Source: Johnsonella ignava ATCC 51276 (GTDB lineage Bacteria > Bacillota > Clostridia > Lachnospirales > Lachnospiraceae). Taken from it: a stretch of DNA of 64,000 nt. The translations under genes were made by a program, and so were the position numbers. Position 1 is the first letter of the stretch. The number at the start of each line of letters is the position of its first letter. Shown piece after piece: positions 8,608 to 17,486 of this stretch. The stretch lies in the NCBI RefSeq assembly GCF_000235445.1, contig NZ_JH378830.1:66111-130110 (forward strand). Reading direction: 5' to 3'. The notes beneath the pieces are model-generated. The model was not told the origin of the DNA and did not search any database. It saw only the letters and a program-made list of their open reading frames with translations.

Positions 8608-9834
8608 ATGAAATGTTATGATGAATTAAAGGCAAGAGGACTTGTAGCACAAACTTCAAATGAAGAAGAAATCAGAAATATGGTAAATGAAGGGAAGGCG
8701 ACATTTTATATAGGCTTTGATCCTACGGCAGATAGTCTTCACGTGGGTCATTTTATGGCATTATGTCTTATGAAAAGACTCCAAATGGCAGGAAATAAAC
8801 CGATAGCACTTGTAGGCGGCGGAACCGGTATGGTTGGAGATCCCTCAGGACGTTCCGATCTTAGACAGGTTATGACTGTGGAAACTATAGATTACAACTG
8901 TGAATGTTTTAAAAAGCAGATGAGTCGTTTTATAGATTTTAGTGAGGGCAAGGCAATTATGGTTAATAATGCTGATTGGCTCAGAGACCTTAATTACATG
9001 GAATTTATAAGGGAAGTCGGTCCTCACTTTTCAGTAAATAATATGCTGCGTGCCGAGTGTTATAAACAGCGTCTTGAAAAGGGGCTTTCGTTTCTTGAAT
9101 TTAATTATATGATACTTCAGAGCTATGATTTTTATATGCTTTACCAGAATTATGGCTGCAATATGCAGTTTGGAGGAGATGACCAGTGGTCAAATATGCT
9201 TGGAGGTACTGAGCTTATAAGACGTAAGCTCGGAAAAGATGCACATGTTATGACTATAACACTTCTTCTTAACTCCGAAGGAAAGAAAATGGGAAAAACT
9301 GTAGGAGGAGCTGTATGGCTTGATCCTGAAAAGACTTCACCATATGATTTTTATCAATATTGGAGAAATGTGGCTGATGCGGATGTATTAAAATGTATAC
9401 GTATGCTTACATTCCTTCCTATTGAGCAGATAGATGAGATGGATAGCTGGGAAGGCTCAAAATTAAATGATGCAAAGCAGATACTTGCATTTGAGCTTAC
9501 AAAGTTGGTGCATGGTGAAAAAGAAGCACAAAAAGCTATGGATGCAGGGCATGCACTTTTTTCAGGTGGAGGTTCAATGGAAAATGTTCCTACATTTGAA
9601 TTAAAGGATGAAGATTTTGAAGATGGCAAAATTGACATATTGAGTATACTTGTAAAATCAGGTCTTTCATCAAGCCGTTCAGATGCAAGGCGCAATGTTG
9701 AACAGGGCGGAGTAAGCACCGACTCTAAAAATATAGATGATATAAAAGTTACATATTCAAAGGATGATTTTAAGCCTGACGGGAAGATTTTTAAAAGGGG
9801 TAAGAAGAATTTCATAAGGATATGTGTTAAATAA
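8608..9834 (+). CDS. tyrS: Tyrosyl-tRNA synthetase
   Basis: A 408-residue class I aminoacyl-tRNA synthetase. It has the HIGH-type signature 'HVGH' (~residues 45-48), tyrosine-binding residues in 'QSYDFYMLYQNYGCNMQFGGDDQW', the KMSKS-type loop 'KMGKT' (~229) and a C-terminal S4 RNA-binding domain ('SSRSDARRNVEQGGV'). It charges tRNA-Tyr with tyrosine. A strong GAGGAGG ribosome site lies upstream of ATG; the leader also contains a small GC-rich 'CCGGGGGTCCCGG' palindrome between that site and the start. Confidence 0.97.
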   Translation: MKCYDELKARGLVAQTSNEEEIRNMVNEGKATFYIGFDPTADSLHVGHFMALCLMKRLQMAGNKPIALVGGGTGMVGDPSGRSDLRQVMTVETIDYNCECFKKQMSRFIDFSEGKAIMVNNADWLRDLNYMEFIREVGPHFSVNNMLRAECYKQRLEKGLSFLEFNYMILQSYDFYMLYQNYGCNMQFGGDDQWSNMLGGTELIRRKLGKDAHVMTITLLLNSEGKKMGKTVGGAVWLDPEKTSPYDFYQYWRNVADADVLKCIRMLTFLPIEQIDEMDSWEGSKLNDAKQILAFELTKLVHGEKEAQKAMDAGHALFSGGGSMENVPTFELKDEDFEDGKIDILSILVKSGLSSSRSDARRNVEQGGVSTDSKNIDDIKVTYSKDDFKPDGKIFKRGKKNFIRICVK

Positions 9835-9888
9835 TTATAGACTTTTATTTGCAAACTTTGAAATTTTAAATATAATAGGTGGACATAT

Positions 9889-10305
9889 ATGAAAATTCCT
9901 GTATTGCTTAAGAAAAAAACATTCTATATTGCATTATTATCACTGGCAGGTGCTATAGCCTCAGCTGTATATGGTATAAAATCTGATACTTCAGTAGGTG
10001 TTATAAGCAGGTTTGAGGATGCTGTTAATACAAGAAATGAAAAAAAGATCCTTTCGACATTTGAACCTGATATAAGAAAGGAGCTTAAAAAAGAATTTGA
10101 AGTAAAACATATAGAAGATATTTTTTCCTTAGCTACAAAAAAACATAAAATCAGTATACTTTACAAAGAATCACAGAGTTTGTCAGATGATGAGAATTAT
10201 GACTGTATATGTCTTATAACACTTGACAACAAAGTAGAAAGGGTCTATGAACAGCAGATATCAGTCAAAAAAGATGGCAAAAAAAAATATATTTCAAAAT
10301 TTTAG
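9889..10305 (+). CDS. Small membrane-anchored protein of unknown function
   Basis: A 138-residue protein with one N-terminal hydrophobic segment (residues ~12-29) and a Lys/Glu-rich domain outside. The region 'VISRFEDAVNTRNEKKILSTF' followed by mixed strand-like sequence faintly resembles NTF2-like DUF4878 lipoproteins, but there is no lipobox and I would not press the match. AGGTGGA lies just upstream of ATG. The next gene starts 12 bases after its stop codon, so the two are probably co-transcribed. Confidence 0.65.
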   Translation: MKIPVLLKKKTFYIALLSLAGAIASAVYGIKSDTSVGVISRFEDAVNTRNEKKILSTFEPDIRKELKKEFEVKHIEDIFSLATKKHKISILYKESQSLSDDENYDCICLITLDNKVERVYEQQISVKKDGKKKYISKF

Positions 10306-10317
10306 GATATGATAAAT

Positions 10318-12474
10318 ATGAAATTTAAAATCAAAATTAAAGATATTATGCTGCCGAAAATACTTATATTTCTTTGTATGGCAATGATGATACTTTTAGG
10401 CGGATGCGATTCCGCCTCAAAAGTAAATACGCTGTTAAAGATAAATAATGATCTTTCAGGGGAAAGGATCATGGATATAAGTATAAATAATGAAGTTGTT
10501 GCAAATAATTATACAGGAACAATTGATGATATAAAAAAGATAGTTGATGAAAATATTCCTGAAGATTTAAGTTATACATATGATGATGCAGGATTTCATC
10601 TTAAGATTGAATTTACTTCACTTGAAGATTATAAAGAAAAGATAAAAAAAATAACCGGTGAAGAAAAAGAGATTAAAATAACTTTACCGGAAAGTGTATG
10701 GTCAAACGGTATTTATATAAGTGAAAATTTTTCATCTTCGGATCTTTTGAAATGGTTTAGCAGTGCCATGGTAAGCAAAGGTGCTGTACAAAGTGAGTAT
10801 GAGCAGTACATAACCACAGCCGGTGATACTTATGTGGAATATGGAGGCGAAAAATATACAACCAATGCCAATATTTATGTAGATAAATCTGAAACTCTTG
10901 AAATTTCAAATATTGACATGCTTTTAAAGGTAAATGCATTAAATAATTATGATAGAGATATTGTATTTACACTGCCTGTTGAAGCTGCTGCCAGGAAAAA
11001 ATCCGAGATAAAGGAATACTTTGAAGAACATAAAACTGAGAATGCCGGTCTTGAAGTAAAAGAAAATGATAATTATATAAGCTATAAAATAAGTGTAAGT
11101 AATGTAGATAAGGATGAACTTTTAAAATTTGACAAGGCGGTATTTGGCAGTGATAATGTAGGCTTTTATAGTTCTGAATCTTCATCAAATGATCCGTCAT
11201 TATCATCATATTATTTCCCGGAACTTGATAATGTTGATGCGGATTCTGAACTTCAAAAAGAAAGAAATGAAAAGTATATATCTCCATTTATATCCACAAG
11301 TGAGCTTATGGAAAATATAAACTTCTCTTCATATCTGCCGGGTTTAAGAACTACAAATGTAGATTATTATGTTATGGCAGATATGGATTACAGGTATAAG
11401 ACACCGGATAGTATGATATATTACAATTTTGAAGACATGAATGAAGATGGTAAGGATAAAAAGTATGAGGGATATGTAAAGATAACCTCACAAACCGTCT
11501 CCGGTTCGTCGCCTGTAAGGCTTGGGGCAGATATATCAAAGTATTATACGGTTTCATATATAAATATAAATACAACTAAAAAAATATTTAAAGATACTTA
11601 TATCAGAGATGTTGAATTTATACTTGAGAAGGAAGATATAGACGATGAAACAATCAAAGCTTTGATAGCTGCGTTTGAATCTAAAAACAAAACTGCGGAA
11701 ACTGATGATAATAAAGAAAATAAAAATACCGGGGCTATTTTTAATGTAAGCACTCATAAAATGAAGGATAAAAAAACAGCTTTAAATGTACATGTTGAAG
11801 GAACTTTAGATGAGATTGGCGAGATAGCTTATAAAGTATTTGGAGATTCCGGGAAGTTTTCTTATGTAAACAGCAGAGGATTTTTTAAAGTCAGAAAATA
11901 TACTGCTGTAGTTGACAGCCTTAGTTTTAGACAAATGCTTGGAGATGAAAAGATATCTGATGATTTTAAAATAAATTATTCTTTTGGCAAAGGTATTTTT
12001 TCAAAAATAAGATATTGCAGCGAGCCGGATAATAATTTTAAAAATACATTTAATAAAATTGAAACGGTATACCATGCACCTGAGTTTAATTTTACTTATG
12101 TTGGGACGTATATTGATTTCATGTCATTATTATTTTATTTTTTTACGACAGTATTTTTAATATCGTTTATAGTCCTTATATTTGGGGCTGTTTTTAGGAG
12201 AACTCCTAAAATTGAGGTTATAAAAAACGATGTTATGGATGATATAACTTCTTACGATAAACTAGCTTGTAATACAGGTGCCGGAAAGGAGTTAGAGGCT
12301 GTAAATATAAATAAAATAGAAGTGCTTGAAGATAAGACCGGAAAGGTAATAACACCTGACAGTGCCGAAATTGATGATGACACAAAAGCGGATTATATTA
12401 TATGCAGCAAATGTGCAAACCGTATACCTAAAGATTCAAGATTTTGTGAAAAATGTGGAAATAAAATAAACTAG
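10318..12474 (+). CDS. Large lipoprotein with transmembrane segment and cytoplasmic zinc ribbon
   Basis: A 718-residue protein I do not recognise. It starts with a lipoprotein signal (lipobox 'LGGC', Cys30), continues with a ~570-residue extracytoplasmic region rich in Asp/Glu/Lys/Ser, then has one membrane segment (~600-626, 'YFFTTVFLISFIVLIFGAVF') and ends in a short tail with a zinc ribbon ('CSKC...FCEKCG', ~694-714). The architecture suggests a protein anchored at both ends, with an outside domain linked to a cytoplasmic metal-binding tail. ATG 10318 is preferred: AGGA at 10304-10307 is ten bases away, whereas ATG 10309 is too close. Confidence 0.72.
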   Translation: MKFKIKIKDIMLPKILIFLCMAMMILLGGCDSASKVNTLLKINNDLSGERIMDISINNEVVANNYTGTIDDIKKIVDENIPEDLSYTYDDAGFHLKIEFTSLEDYKEKIKKITGEEKEIKITLPESVWSNGIYISENFSSSDLLKWFSSAMVSKGAVQSEYEQYITTAGDTYVEYGGEKYTTNANIYVDKSETLEISNIDMLLKVNALNNYDRDIVFTLPVEAAARKKSEIKEYFEEHKTENAGLEVKENDNYISYKISVSNVDKDELLKFDKAVFGSDNVGFYSSESSSNDPSLSSYYFPELDNVDADSELQKERNEKYISPFISTSELMENINFSSYLPGLRTTNVDYYVMADMDYRYKTPDSMIYYNFEDMNEDGKDKKYEGYVKITSQTVSGSSPVRLGADISKYYTVSYININTTKKIFKDTYIRDVEFILEKEDIDDETIKALIAAFESKNKTAETDDNKENKNTGAIFNVSTHKMKDKKTALNVHVEGTLDEIGEIAYKVFGDSGKFSYVNSRGFFKVRKYTAVVDSLSFRQMLGDEKISDDFKINYSFGKGIFSKIRYCSEPDNNFKNTFNKIETVYHAPEFNFTYVGTYIDFMSLLFYFFTTVFLISFIVLIFGAVFRRTPKIEVIKNDVMDDITSYDKLACNTGAGKELEAVNINKIEVLEDKTGKVITPDSAEIDDDTKADYIICSKCANRIPKDSRFCEKCGNKIN

Positions 12475-12554
12475 GAATTATAATTCCTGTAAAAGATATT
12501 TATGTGATATAGAAAAAGTAATATTTAAATTAAGAATATAAAGGAGGAAAAAAA

Positions 12555-13811
12555 ATGGCTTTTTGCAGATTTTGTGGAAAAAAATTAGAAGATGGTGAAT
12601 TGTGCGGTTGTGCTGATTCAGTTGCACAGATGAAGGGAGATACAAATACAAATGAAGTACAGGGTGCAGCTCAGACAGTGTCGTCAGGTGCTACGGATAC
12701 TGTTATAAATCCTGCTCTCTCACCCGGCTTGGTGGAGGCGGATAAAACAGATAGTGCTGTTTCACAGAGTAATACTTTAAATCAATCTGTGTCGCTTCAA
12801 AAAGAAAATGTACAGGAAGAGGCTGGAAAACAGAGTATACCCGGACAGGCGGCATCTGAACAAAACGTACAAAACATACCCGGACAGACAGTGCCGCTGC
12901 AAGGCGGTCAGTATGCGTCGGTGCAGGCGGCACCTGAGCAAAGTGCACAAAACATACCCGGACAGACAGTGCCGCTGCAAGGCGGTCAGTATGTGCCGGG
13001 GCAGGCGGCACCTGAGCAAAATGCACAAAATATACCGGGACAGACAGCACCGCTGCAAGGCGGTCAATCTATGTCGGGGCAGGTAGTACCGACAAGTTAT
13101 ACTCAGGGAGGAACTCAGCAGCAAAATAATACAGGCTATCAGACACAGTTTAATAATATACCGCCACAAAGCGGTATGAATTCAAACTCCGATCAGTTTG
13201 AACAGTTTAAACAGAGCAGTGCAAATTATATAAAAAAGGCTTTTGATATTTTTAAAAAGCCTGTAACTGAAGGAAAAAAGTTTGCAAAAAGTATAGATTA
13301 TATATTTATTGCCGTGATATTTTGCGTACAGGCATTTATATCATCACTTGTAGCATTGGTTTTTTCAGCAAAATTAGATGGATTTTTTGCAAAACCGCCT
13401 ATTGCCTTTTTGCTTACATTTTTTATATCACTTATATTAAGCGGAGGATATATAATATCTGTTGAAGCTATACAAATATACATAAATAAAAAAATCAATT
13501 TAGCAGAGGCAGTTGCTATGGCGGTTGTAAGGTCAATATATATAATACCGCTGCTTCTTATTTCACTTATTGTTTCACTGCTTAATATTTATCTGGCAGT
13601 ATTTCTTATAGTATGCAGCATATTTGCTTCAGTTACAATTCTTGGAGGATATGCCATTTATGAATATACTGTTGAAGAAAATAAAAGATTTGTGGCAGTG
13701 CTTATCGGAACTTTAGCGTTTATTATTATATTTAGTCTTGTTATGAGAATATCATTTGATACATATTTTGATTATGTAAAAAAAGTAAATTCACTTATAA
13801 ATTTCTTTTAG
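12555..13811 (+). CDS. Zinc-ribbon membrane protein with Gln/Pro-rich tandem repeats
   Basis: A 418-residue protein with an N-terminal zinc ribbon (Cys4, Cys7, Cys17, Cys19), a long Gln/Pro/Gly-rich linker containing three 26-residue repeats built on 'IPGQTVPLQGGQ' (residues ~107-184), and a C-terminal half with about five membrane segments. The membrane part resembles YIP1/DUF-type integral domains only in general layout. The zinc ribbon should be cytoplasmic. Together with the preceding gene, which ends in a zinc ribbon, it forms a pair of envelope proteins with metal-binding cytoplasmic tails. GGAGG ribosome site upstream; a terminator follows. Confidence 0.72.
   Translation: MAFCRFCGKKLEDGELCGCADSVAQMKGDTNTNEVQGAAQTVSSGATDTVINPALSPGLVEADKTDSAVSQSNTLNQSVSLQKENVQEEAGKQSIPGQAASEQNVQNIPGQTVPLQGGQYASVQAAPEQSAQNIPGQTVPLQGGQYVPGQAAPEQNAQNIPGQTAPLQGGQSMSGQVVPTSYTQGGTQQQNNTGYQTQFNNIPPQSGMNSNSDQFEQFKQSSANYIKKAFDIFKKPVTEGKKFAKSIDYIFIAVIFCVQAFISSLVALVFSAKLDGFFAKPPIAFLLTFFISLILSGGYIISVEAIQIYINKKINLAEAVAMAVVRSIYIIPLLLISLIVSLLNIYLAVFLIVCSIFASVTILGGYAIYEYTVEENKRFVAVLIGTLAFIIIFSLVMRISFDTYFDYVKKVNSLINFF
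12873..13106 (+). repeat. Three tandem 78-bp repeats inside the zinc-ribbon membrane protein gene
   Basis: Units begin at about 12873, 12951 and 13029, exactly 78 bases (26 codons) apart. The first two units are nearly identical at the DNA level and the third has several substitutions. They encode the Gln/Pro-rich linker. Copy number could vary by slippage or recombination while keeping the reading frame. Confidence 0.85.
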
Positions 13812-13829
13812 TATTTAATTTATCTTTAT

Positions 13830-13880
13830 AAAGGTTGTATTACTTGTAAAAAGTTTTACAGCCTTTATTTTTTATTTTTT
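13830..13880 (+). terminator. Rho-independent terminator before rny
   Basis: AAAGGTTGTA (13830-13839) pairs with TACAGCCTTT (13857-13866, one G-U), followed by a T-rich run. Confidence 0.75.
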
Positions 13881-13980
13881 ATATAATTATGATTTTTTAT
13901 ATTACTTGCAATTTCCTTACTTTTCTGTTAAAATTGCCCTGTTGTGTTGTACAATGAAAATTAAATAAGGAGGTGCTCCT

Positions 13981-15528
13981 GTGTCACATATAATAATTGC
14001 AGTGTTAATTACTGCGGTGGTCGCAGGGTTTCTTTCTTGGATATCGGCTACTGCTTATAGAAAAAAAACATATGAAGATAAGATTGGTTCGGCTGAAGTT
14101 AAATCAAGAGAAATCATTGAAGAAGCCTTAAAAACCGCAGAGACAAAGAAGCGCGAAGCTCTCCTTGAAGCAAAAGAGGAGTCGTTAAAGACTAAAAATG
14201 AGCTTGACAAAGAAGTTAAAGAAAGAAGAGCTGAGTTACAGCGCTATGAAAAACGCGTATTAGTTAAAGAAGAAAACATTGACAAAAAACAGGAAACATT
14301 AGAAAAAAAAGAAATTTCCCTTTTAACTAAGGAAGAAAAGCTTTCTGAAAGGGCAAAGGAGGTTGAATCGCTTTATGAGCAGGGTATGAGCGAGCTTGAG
14401 AATATATCCGGGCTTACAAGCGATCAGGCAAGGCAGCTTTTGCTTGAATCTGTTGAAGATGATATAAAACATGATACTGCCAGACTTATTAAGGAATATG
14501 ATAAGCTTATAAAGGAAGATTCAGAAAAAAAAGCAAGAGATTATATCATCACGGCTATTCAAAGGTGTGCGGCAGATCAGGTGGCAGAAGCTACCGTTTC
14601 CGTGGTACAGCTTCCGAATGATGAGATGAAAGGACGTATAATCGGGCGTGAAGGAAGGAATATAAGAACCCTTGAGCAAATGACCGGTGTTGAACTTATT
14701 ATTGATGATACTCCTGAAGCTGTTGTTCTTTCAAGCTTTGATCCGGTAAGGCGGGAGGTTGCAAGAATTGCACTTGAGAAACTTATAATTGACGGGCGTA
14801 TTCATCCTGCAAGGATTGAAGAGATGGTTGAAAAAGCCCAGAGAGAAGTTGATTTGATTATGAGGGAAGCAGGTGAGGCTGCTGTGCTTGAATCAGGCGT
14901 ACATGGACTGCATCCTGAGCTTGTCAAGATGCTTGGAAGGATGAAATATAGGACAAGTTACGGTCAGAACGCCTTAAGACATTCTATAGAGGTTTCTGCT
15001 ATATGTGGGATTTTAGCTTCTGAGGTCGGTGTTGATATACGCATGGCAAAAAGAGCAGGACTTTTACATGACATAGGAAAGGCTATTGATCATGAAGTTG
15101 AAGGTTCACATGTGCAGATTGGAGCAGAGTTATGTAGGAAATATAAAGAATCAGCCATAGTTATAAATGCTGTTGAATCACATCATGGTGATGTTGAGGC
15201 TGATAATGCAATATCCTGTCTTGTCCAGGCGGCAGACACTATATCTGCGGCAAGACCCGGTGCAAGGAGGGAGACTCTTGAGACTTATGTAAACAGATTG
15301 AAACAGCTTGAAGATATAACTACATCGTTTGAAGGTGTTGAAAAGTCATTTGCCATACAGGCAGGCAGGGAAGTAAGAATAATGGTTGTACCTGAAAGAA
15401 TAAATGATGATGATATGGTGATACTGGCACATGAGATTGCCAAACGCATTGAAGAAGAGATGCAGTACCCCGGACAGATTAAGGTTAATGTAATAAGGGA
15501 ATCACGAGTTTCAGATTTAGCTAGGTAA
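13981..15528 (+). CDS. rny: Ribonuclease Y
   Basis: A 515-residue endoribonuclease with an N-terminal membrane anchor (~residues 3-22), a long Lys/Glu coiled coil (~25-180), a KH domain ('GRIIGREGRNIRTLE', ~217-231) and an HD phosphohydrolase domain ('LLHDIGKAIDHE', ~361; 'SHHGD'). RNase Y starts mRNA decay at the membrane in Firmicutes and in B. subtilis associates with other RNA-processing enzymes. The start is GTG 13981 with AAGGAGG nine bases upstream. A strong terminator follows. Confidence 0.97.
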   Translation: MSHIIIAVLITAVVAGFLSWISATAYRKKTYEDKIGSAEVKSREIIEEALKTAETKKREALLEAKEESLKTKNELDKEVKERRAELQRYEKRVLVKEENIDKKQETLEKKEISLLTKEEKLSERAKEVESLYEQGMSELENISGLTSDQARQLLLESVEDDIKHDTARLIKEYDKLIKEDSEKKARDYIITAIQRCAADQVAEATVSVVQLPNDEMKGRIIGREGRNIRTLEQMTGVELIIDDTPEAVVLSSFDPVRREVARIALEKLIIDGRIHPARIEEMVEKAQREVDLIMREAGEAAVLESGVHGLHPELVKMLGRMKYRTSYGQNALRHSIEVSAICGILASEVGVDIRMAKRAGLLHDIGKAIDHEVEGSHVQIGAELCRKYKESAIVINAVESHHGDVEADNAISCLVQAADTISAARPGARRETLETYVNRLKQLEDITTSFEGVEKSFAIQAGREVRIMVVPERINDDDMVILAHEIAKRIEEEMQYPGQIKVNVIRESRVSDLAR

Positions 15529-15624
15529 TATAAGATTTTGGGTATTTATTAAAATAAATTTGAAAATTAAAATTGAAAAAAGATGATGTTTTTCTGTTGT
15601 TTTAAACAGTAAGGAAAGCACAGT

Positions 15625-15657
15625 AAAAAAGCTTTGCAGAAATTGCAAAGCTTTTTT
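15625..15657 (+). terminator. Rho-independent terminator after rny
   Basis: AAAAAAGCTTTGCA (15625-15638), five-base loop, TGCAAAGCTTTTTT (15644-15657). A perfect 14-bp stem with a T-rich 3' arm. Confidence 0.9.
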
Positions 15658-15878
15658 GAGTGTAAAATAATAATATAACTTTAAATATTTAAGATTTTAT
15701 AACATTACTTAAGTATATATTACAACAAAAGCTTGCAAAGCCTTTGTTTCAGGGATTTTTAGCGGTATTGAAATAATTTTGGCATTTTTTATAACCTTGA
15801 CTTAATATAATTATTAAGCTAAAGTATACTGTGTAGGTATAAATAATAATATATATAAAATAGAGAGGTGTTTATAAA
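15658..15878. other. AT-rich intergenic region upstream of the CW-repeat protein
   Basis: No gene or RNA was recognised. It contains a TTGACT (15797-15802) and a TATACT further down, but their spacing (22 bases) is too long for a confident promoter. An interrupted AACAAA/TTTGTT inverted repeat lies near 15723-15750. Confidence 0.3.
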
Positions 15879-16850
15879 ATGAGAAAGGGATATAAAATTA
15901 TACTCGGCTTAATTGCGTTATGTGCTTCAGTTACACTTTTAAGTACAAATGTATGGGCGGCAAAAAAGAAAAAGATAAAGTCTGTAAATATTAAAATTTC
16001 AGGTAAAGTTGAAGCTGACACAAAACCCGGAAATGAAAATATTGAAGTTACTACTACCGGAGAGACTTATTCAGTTGAAGATTTTTCATTTGAAAATACT
16101 ACATTTGCATGGTCTGCAGATGATGTACCTGAGCTTAAAATTCATCTTGTATCTGATGAAGATCACTACTTTGAGGTTTATCAGGGCAGCCAGATAAAAA
16201 TTAATGGAGGGACATTTAAAAAAGCTGACAGGCAGGATGGTGCGACTTCGTTGTATGTTACTGTACTTCTTCCAACACCCGCAACTCAGATGGATGTTAT
16301 TCAAAAGGCAACTTTCAGTGAAGATGGAAATGCTGTATGGAATTCCGTGGAAGGTGCCGGAAACTATGAAGTTAAGTTTATGAGAAATGAAACTGCCGTA
16401 GGAGGACTTCAAAATACCGTTTTAAATACTATAAACTATAGAAAGCTTATGACAAAAGAAGGCTCATATTGGTTTAAGGTACGTCCTATAAGTAAAGTAA
16501 ATCCGGATTTTGCAGGAGAATGGGTAGACTCAAACAGGGTTTATATCTCAAGGAGTGAAGCTGAGGCAATTGATGCGGAAAATGTTGCCAGAGACAGTGC
16601 AGGAAATTGGGAACAGCTTGACGGAGGTAAATGGAAATTTAAGACAGCTGACGGAGTTTATGCTAACAACGAATGGAGAAGAATAAATAAAAAATGGTAT
16701 TACTTCCTTCCGGATACATATATGGCAGCAGGATGGCAACATATAAATAATAATTGGTATTACCTTGATCCGGCAACCGGAGCGATGCTTGCAAATTCAA
16801 CAACTCCTGACGGATATTTTGTAGGGCTTACAGGTGAATGGATTCCATAA
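15879..16850 (+). CDS. Secreted protein with C-terminal cell-wall-binding repeats
   Basis: A 323-residue protein with a signal peptide (residues 1-27, cleavage near 'VWA-A'). A Lys-rich stretch is followed by a ~200-residue beta-rich region that may contain a fibronectin-like fold ('SWFKVRPISKVN'-type strands), then aromatic CW repeats from ~240 ('KWYYFLPDTYMAAGWQH', 'NWYYLDPATGAML') and the 'TPDGYFV..TGEWIP' end. It is probably attached to the wall by these repeats. No catalytic motif was seen. GAGAGG ribosome site upstream of ATG. The terminal cap is shared with the dacF product, suggesting a common wall-attachment mode in this organism. Confidence 0.75.
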   Translation: MRKGYKIILGLIALCASVTLLSTNVWAAKKKKIKSVNIKISGKVEADTKPGNENIEVTTTGETYSVEDFSFENTTFAWSADDVPELKIHLVSDEDHYFEVYQGSQIKINGGTFKKADRQDGATSLYVTVLLPTPATQMDVIQKATFSEDGNAVWNSVEGAGNYEVKFMRNETAVGGLQNTVLNTINYRKLMTKEGSYWFKVRPISKVNPDFAGEWVDSNRVYISRSEAEAIDAENVARDSAGNWEQLDGGKWKFKTADGVYANNEWRRINKKWYYFLPDTYMAAGWQHINNNWYYLDPATGAMLANSTTPDGYFVGLTGEWIP

Positions 16851-16939
16851 AATATAATGCCGGTATAAATTCAGGAGTTAATTCTGGTTAATATGTTTTA
16901 AATTTATACATTTAATACCAGGTTTTGTAAAGAAACAAG

Positions 16940-16980
16940 AGAGCAGGGAACAAATAATCTAATTATTTGTTCCCTGCTCT
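16940..16980. repeat. Perfect 19-bp inverted repeat with 3-base loop
   Basis: Positions 16940-16958 are the exact reverse complement of 16962-16980, with CTA between. The arm contains AGAGCAGGGAACAAATAAT. There is no T tract on either side, so it is not a standard terminator. It lies 90 bases after the CW-repeat protein gene. Confidence 0.9.
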
Positions 16981-17065
16981 ATAAAATTTCAGACATATCA
17001 ATACGGAGTAAATAGCGATCTATGATATTATCGGACTGCAGTAAAAAAAAGAGGGTTTAAATTAT

Positions 17066-17443
17066 ATGTCAAAATACAATGAAACAGAGTTTATAAAGCT
17101 TGACAGTTTTTACACCAAAGATATTATATATGGCTGGATACATGGTACAGGCGGAGTACTTTTCAGGCAGAAACTAAGCAGATGGGCTAATATAATGGGA
17201 GTGCATTTTAACAGGGCATGTGTAAAGGATTTAAGCAGCAGGTGGGGAAGCTGTTCTTCAAATAAAAACCTGAATTTTTGCTGTAAAATATTTTTGTTGC
17301 CTGAAAGCCTTGCTGATTATATAATGGTACATGAGCTTGCTCATCTTAGGTATTTAAATCACTCGCAGAAATTCTGGGATATGGTAAGTACATATATTCC
17401 GGATTATAAGCAAAGGCGAAATGAGCTGAAAAAATATATATAG
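17066..17443 (+). CDS. Short YgjP-like (DUF45/WLM) metalloprotease domain protein
   Basis: Only 125 residues, but with the family hallmarks 'SSRWGSCSSNKNLNF' and the zinc-binding 'VHELAHLRYLNHSQKFW' (HExxH plus downstream His). Typical YgjP-like proteins are about 220-240 residues with an N-terminal half ahead of the 'RWGSC' motif; here most of that half is missing. The ATG has a nearby GAGGG ribosome site and no upstream in-frame extension was noted, so it looks like a natural minimal form or a truncated descendant rather than a sequencing break. Substrate unknown. Confidence 0.78.
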   Translation: MSKYNETEFIKLDSFYTKDIIYGWIHGTGGVLFRQKLSRWANIMGVHFNRACVKDLSSRWGSCSSNKNLNFCCKIFLLPESLADYIMVHELAHLRYLNHSQKFWDMVSTYIPDYKQRRNELKKYI

Positions 17444-17486
17444 TGTGCTTTAGCTGATTTATTTTATATTGACCAGGAGATAGTAT

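Noticed and set aside
12873..13106. CRISPR array
   Set aside because: The repeats are contiguous coding units of 78 bp with no unique spacers and no cas genes nearby.
12703..13169. Open frames in other phases and on the minus strand across the 78-bp repeats
   Set aside because: A repeat whose length is a multiple of three keeps several frames open; the translations are repetitive and Cys/Arg/His-rich without any start signal.
15797..15840. Promoter TTGACT...TATACT before the CW-repeat protein
   Set aside because: The spacer is about 22 bases, too long for a normal sigma-A promoter.
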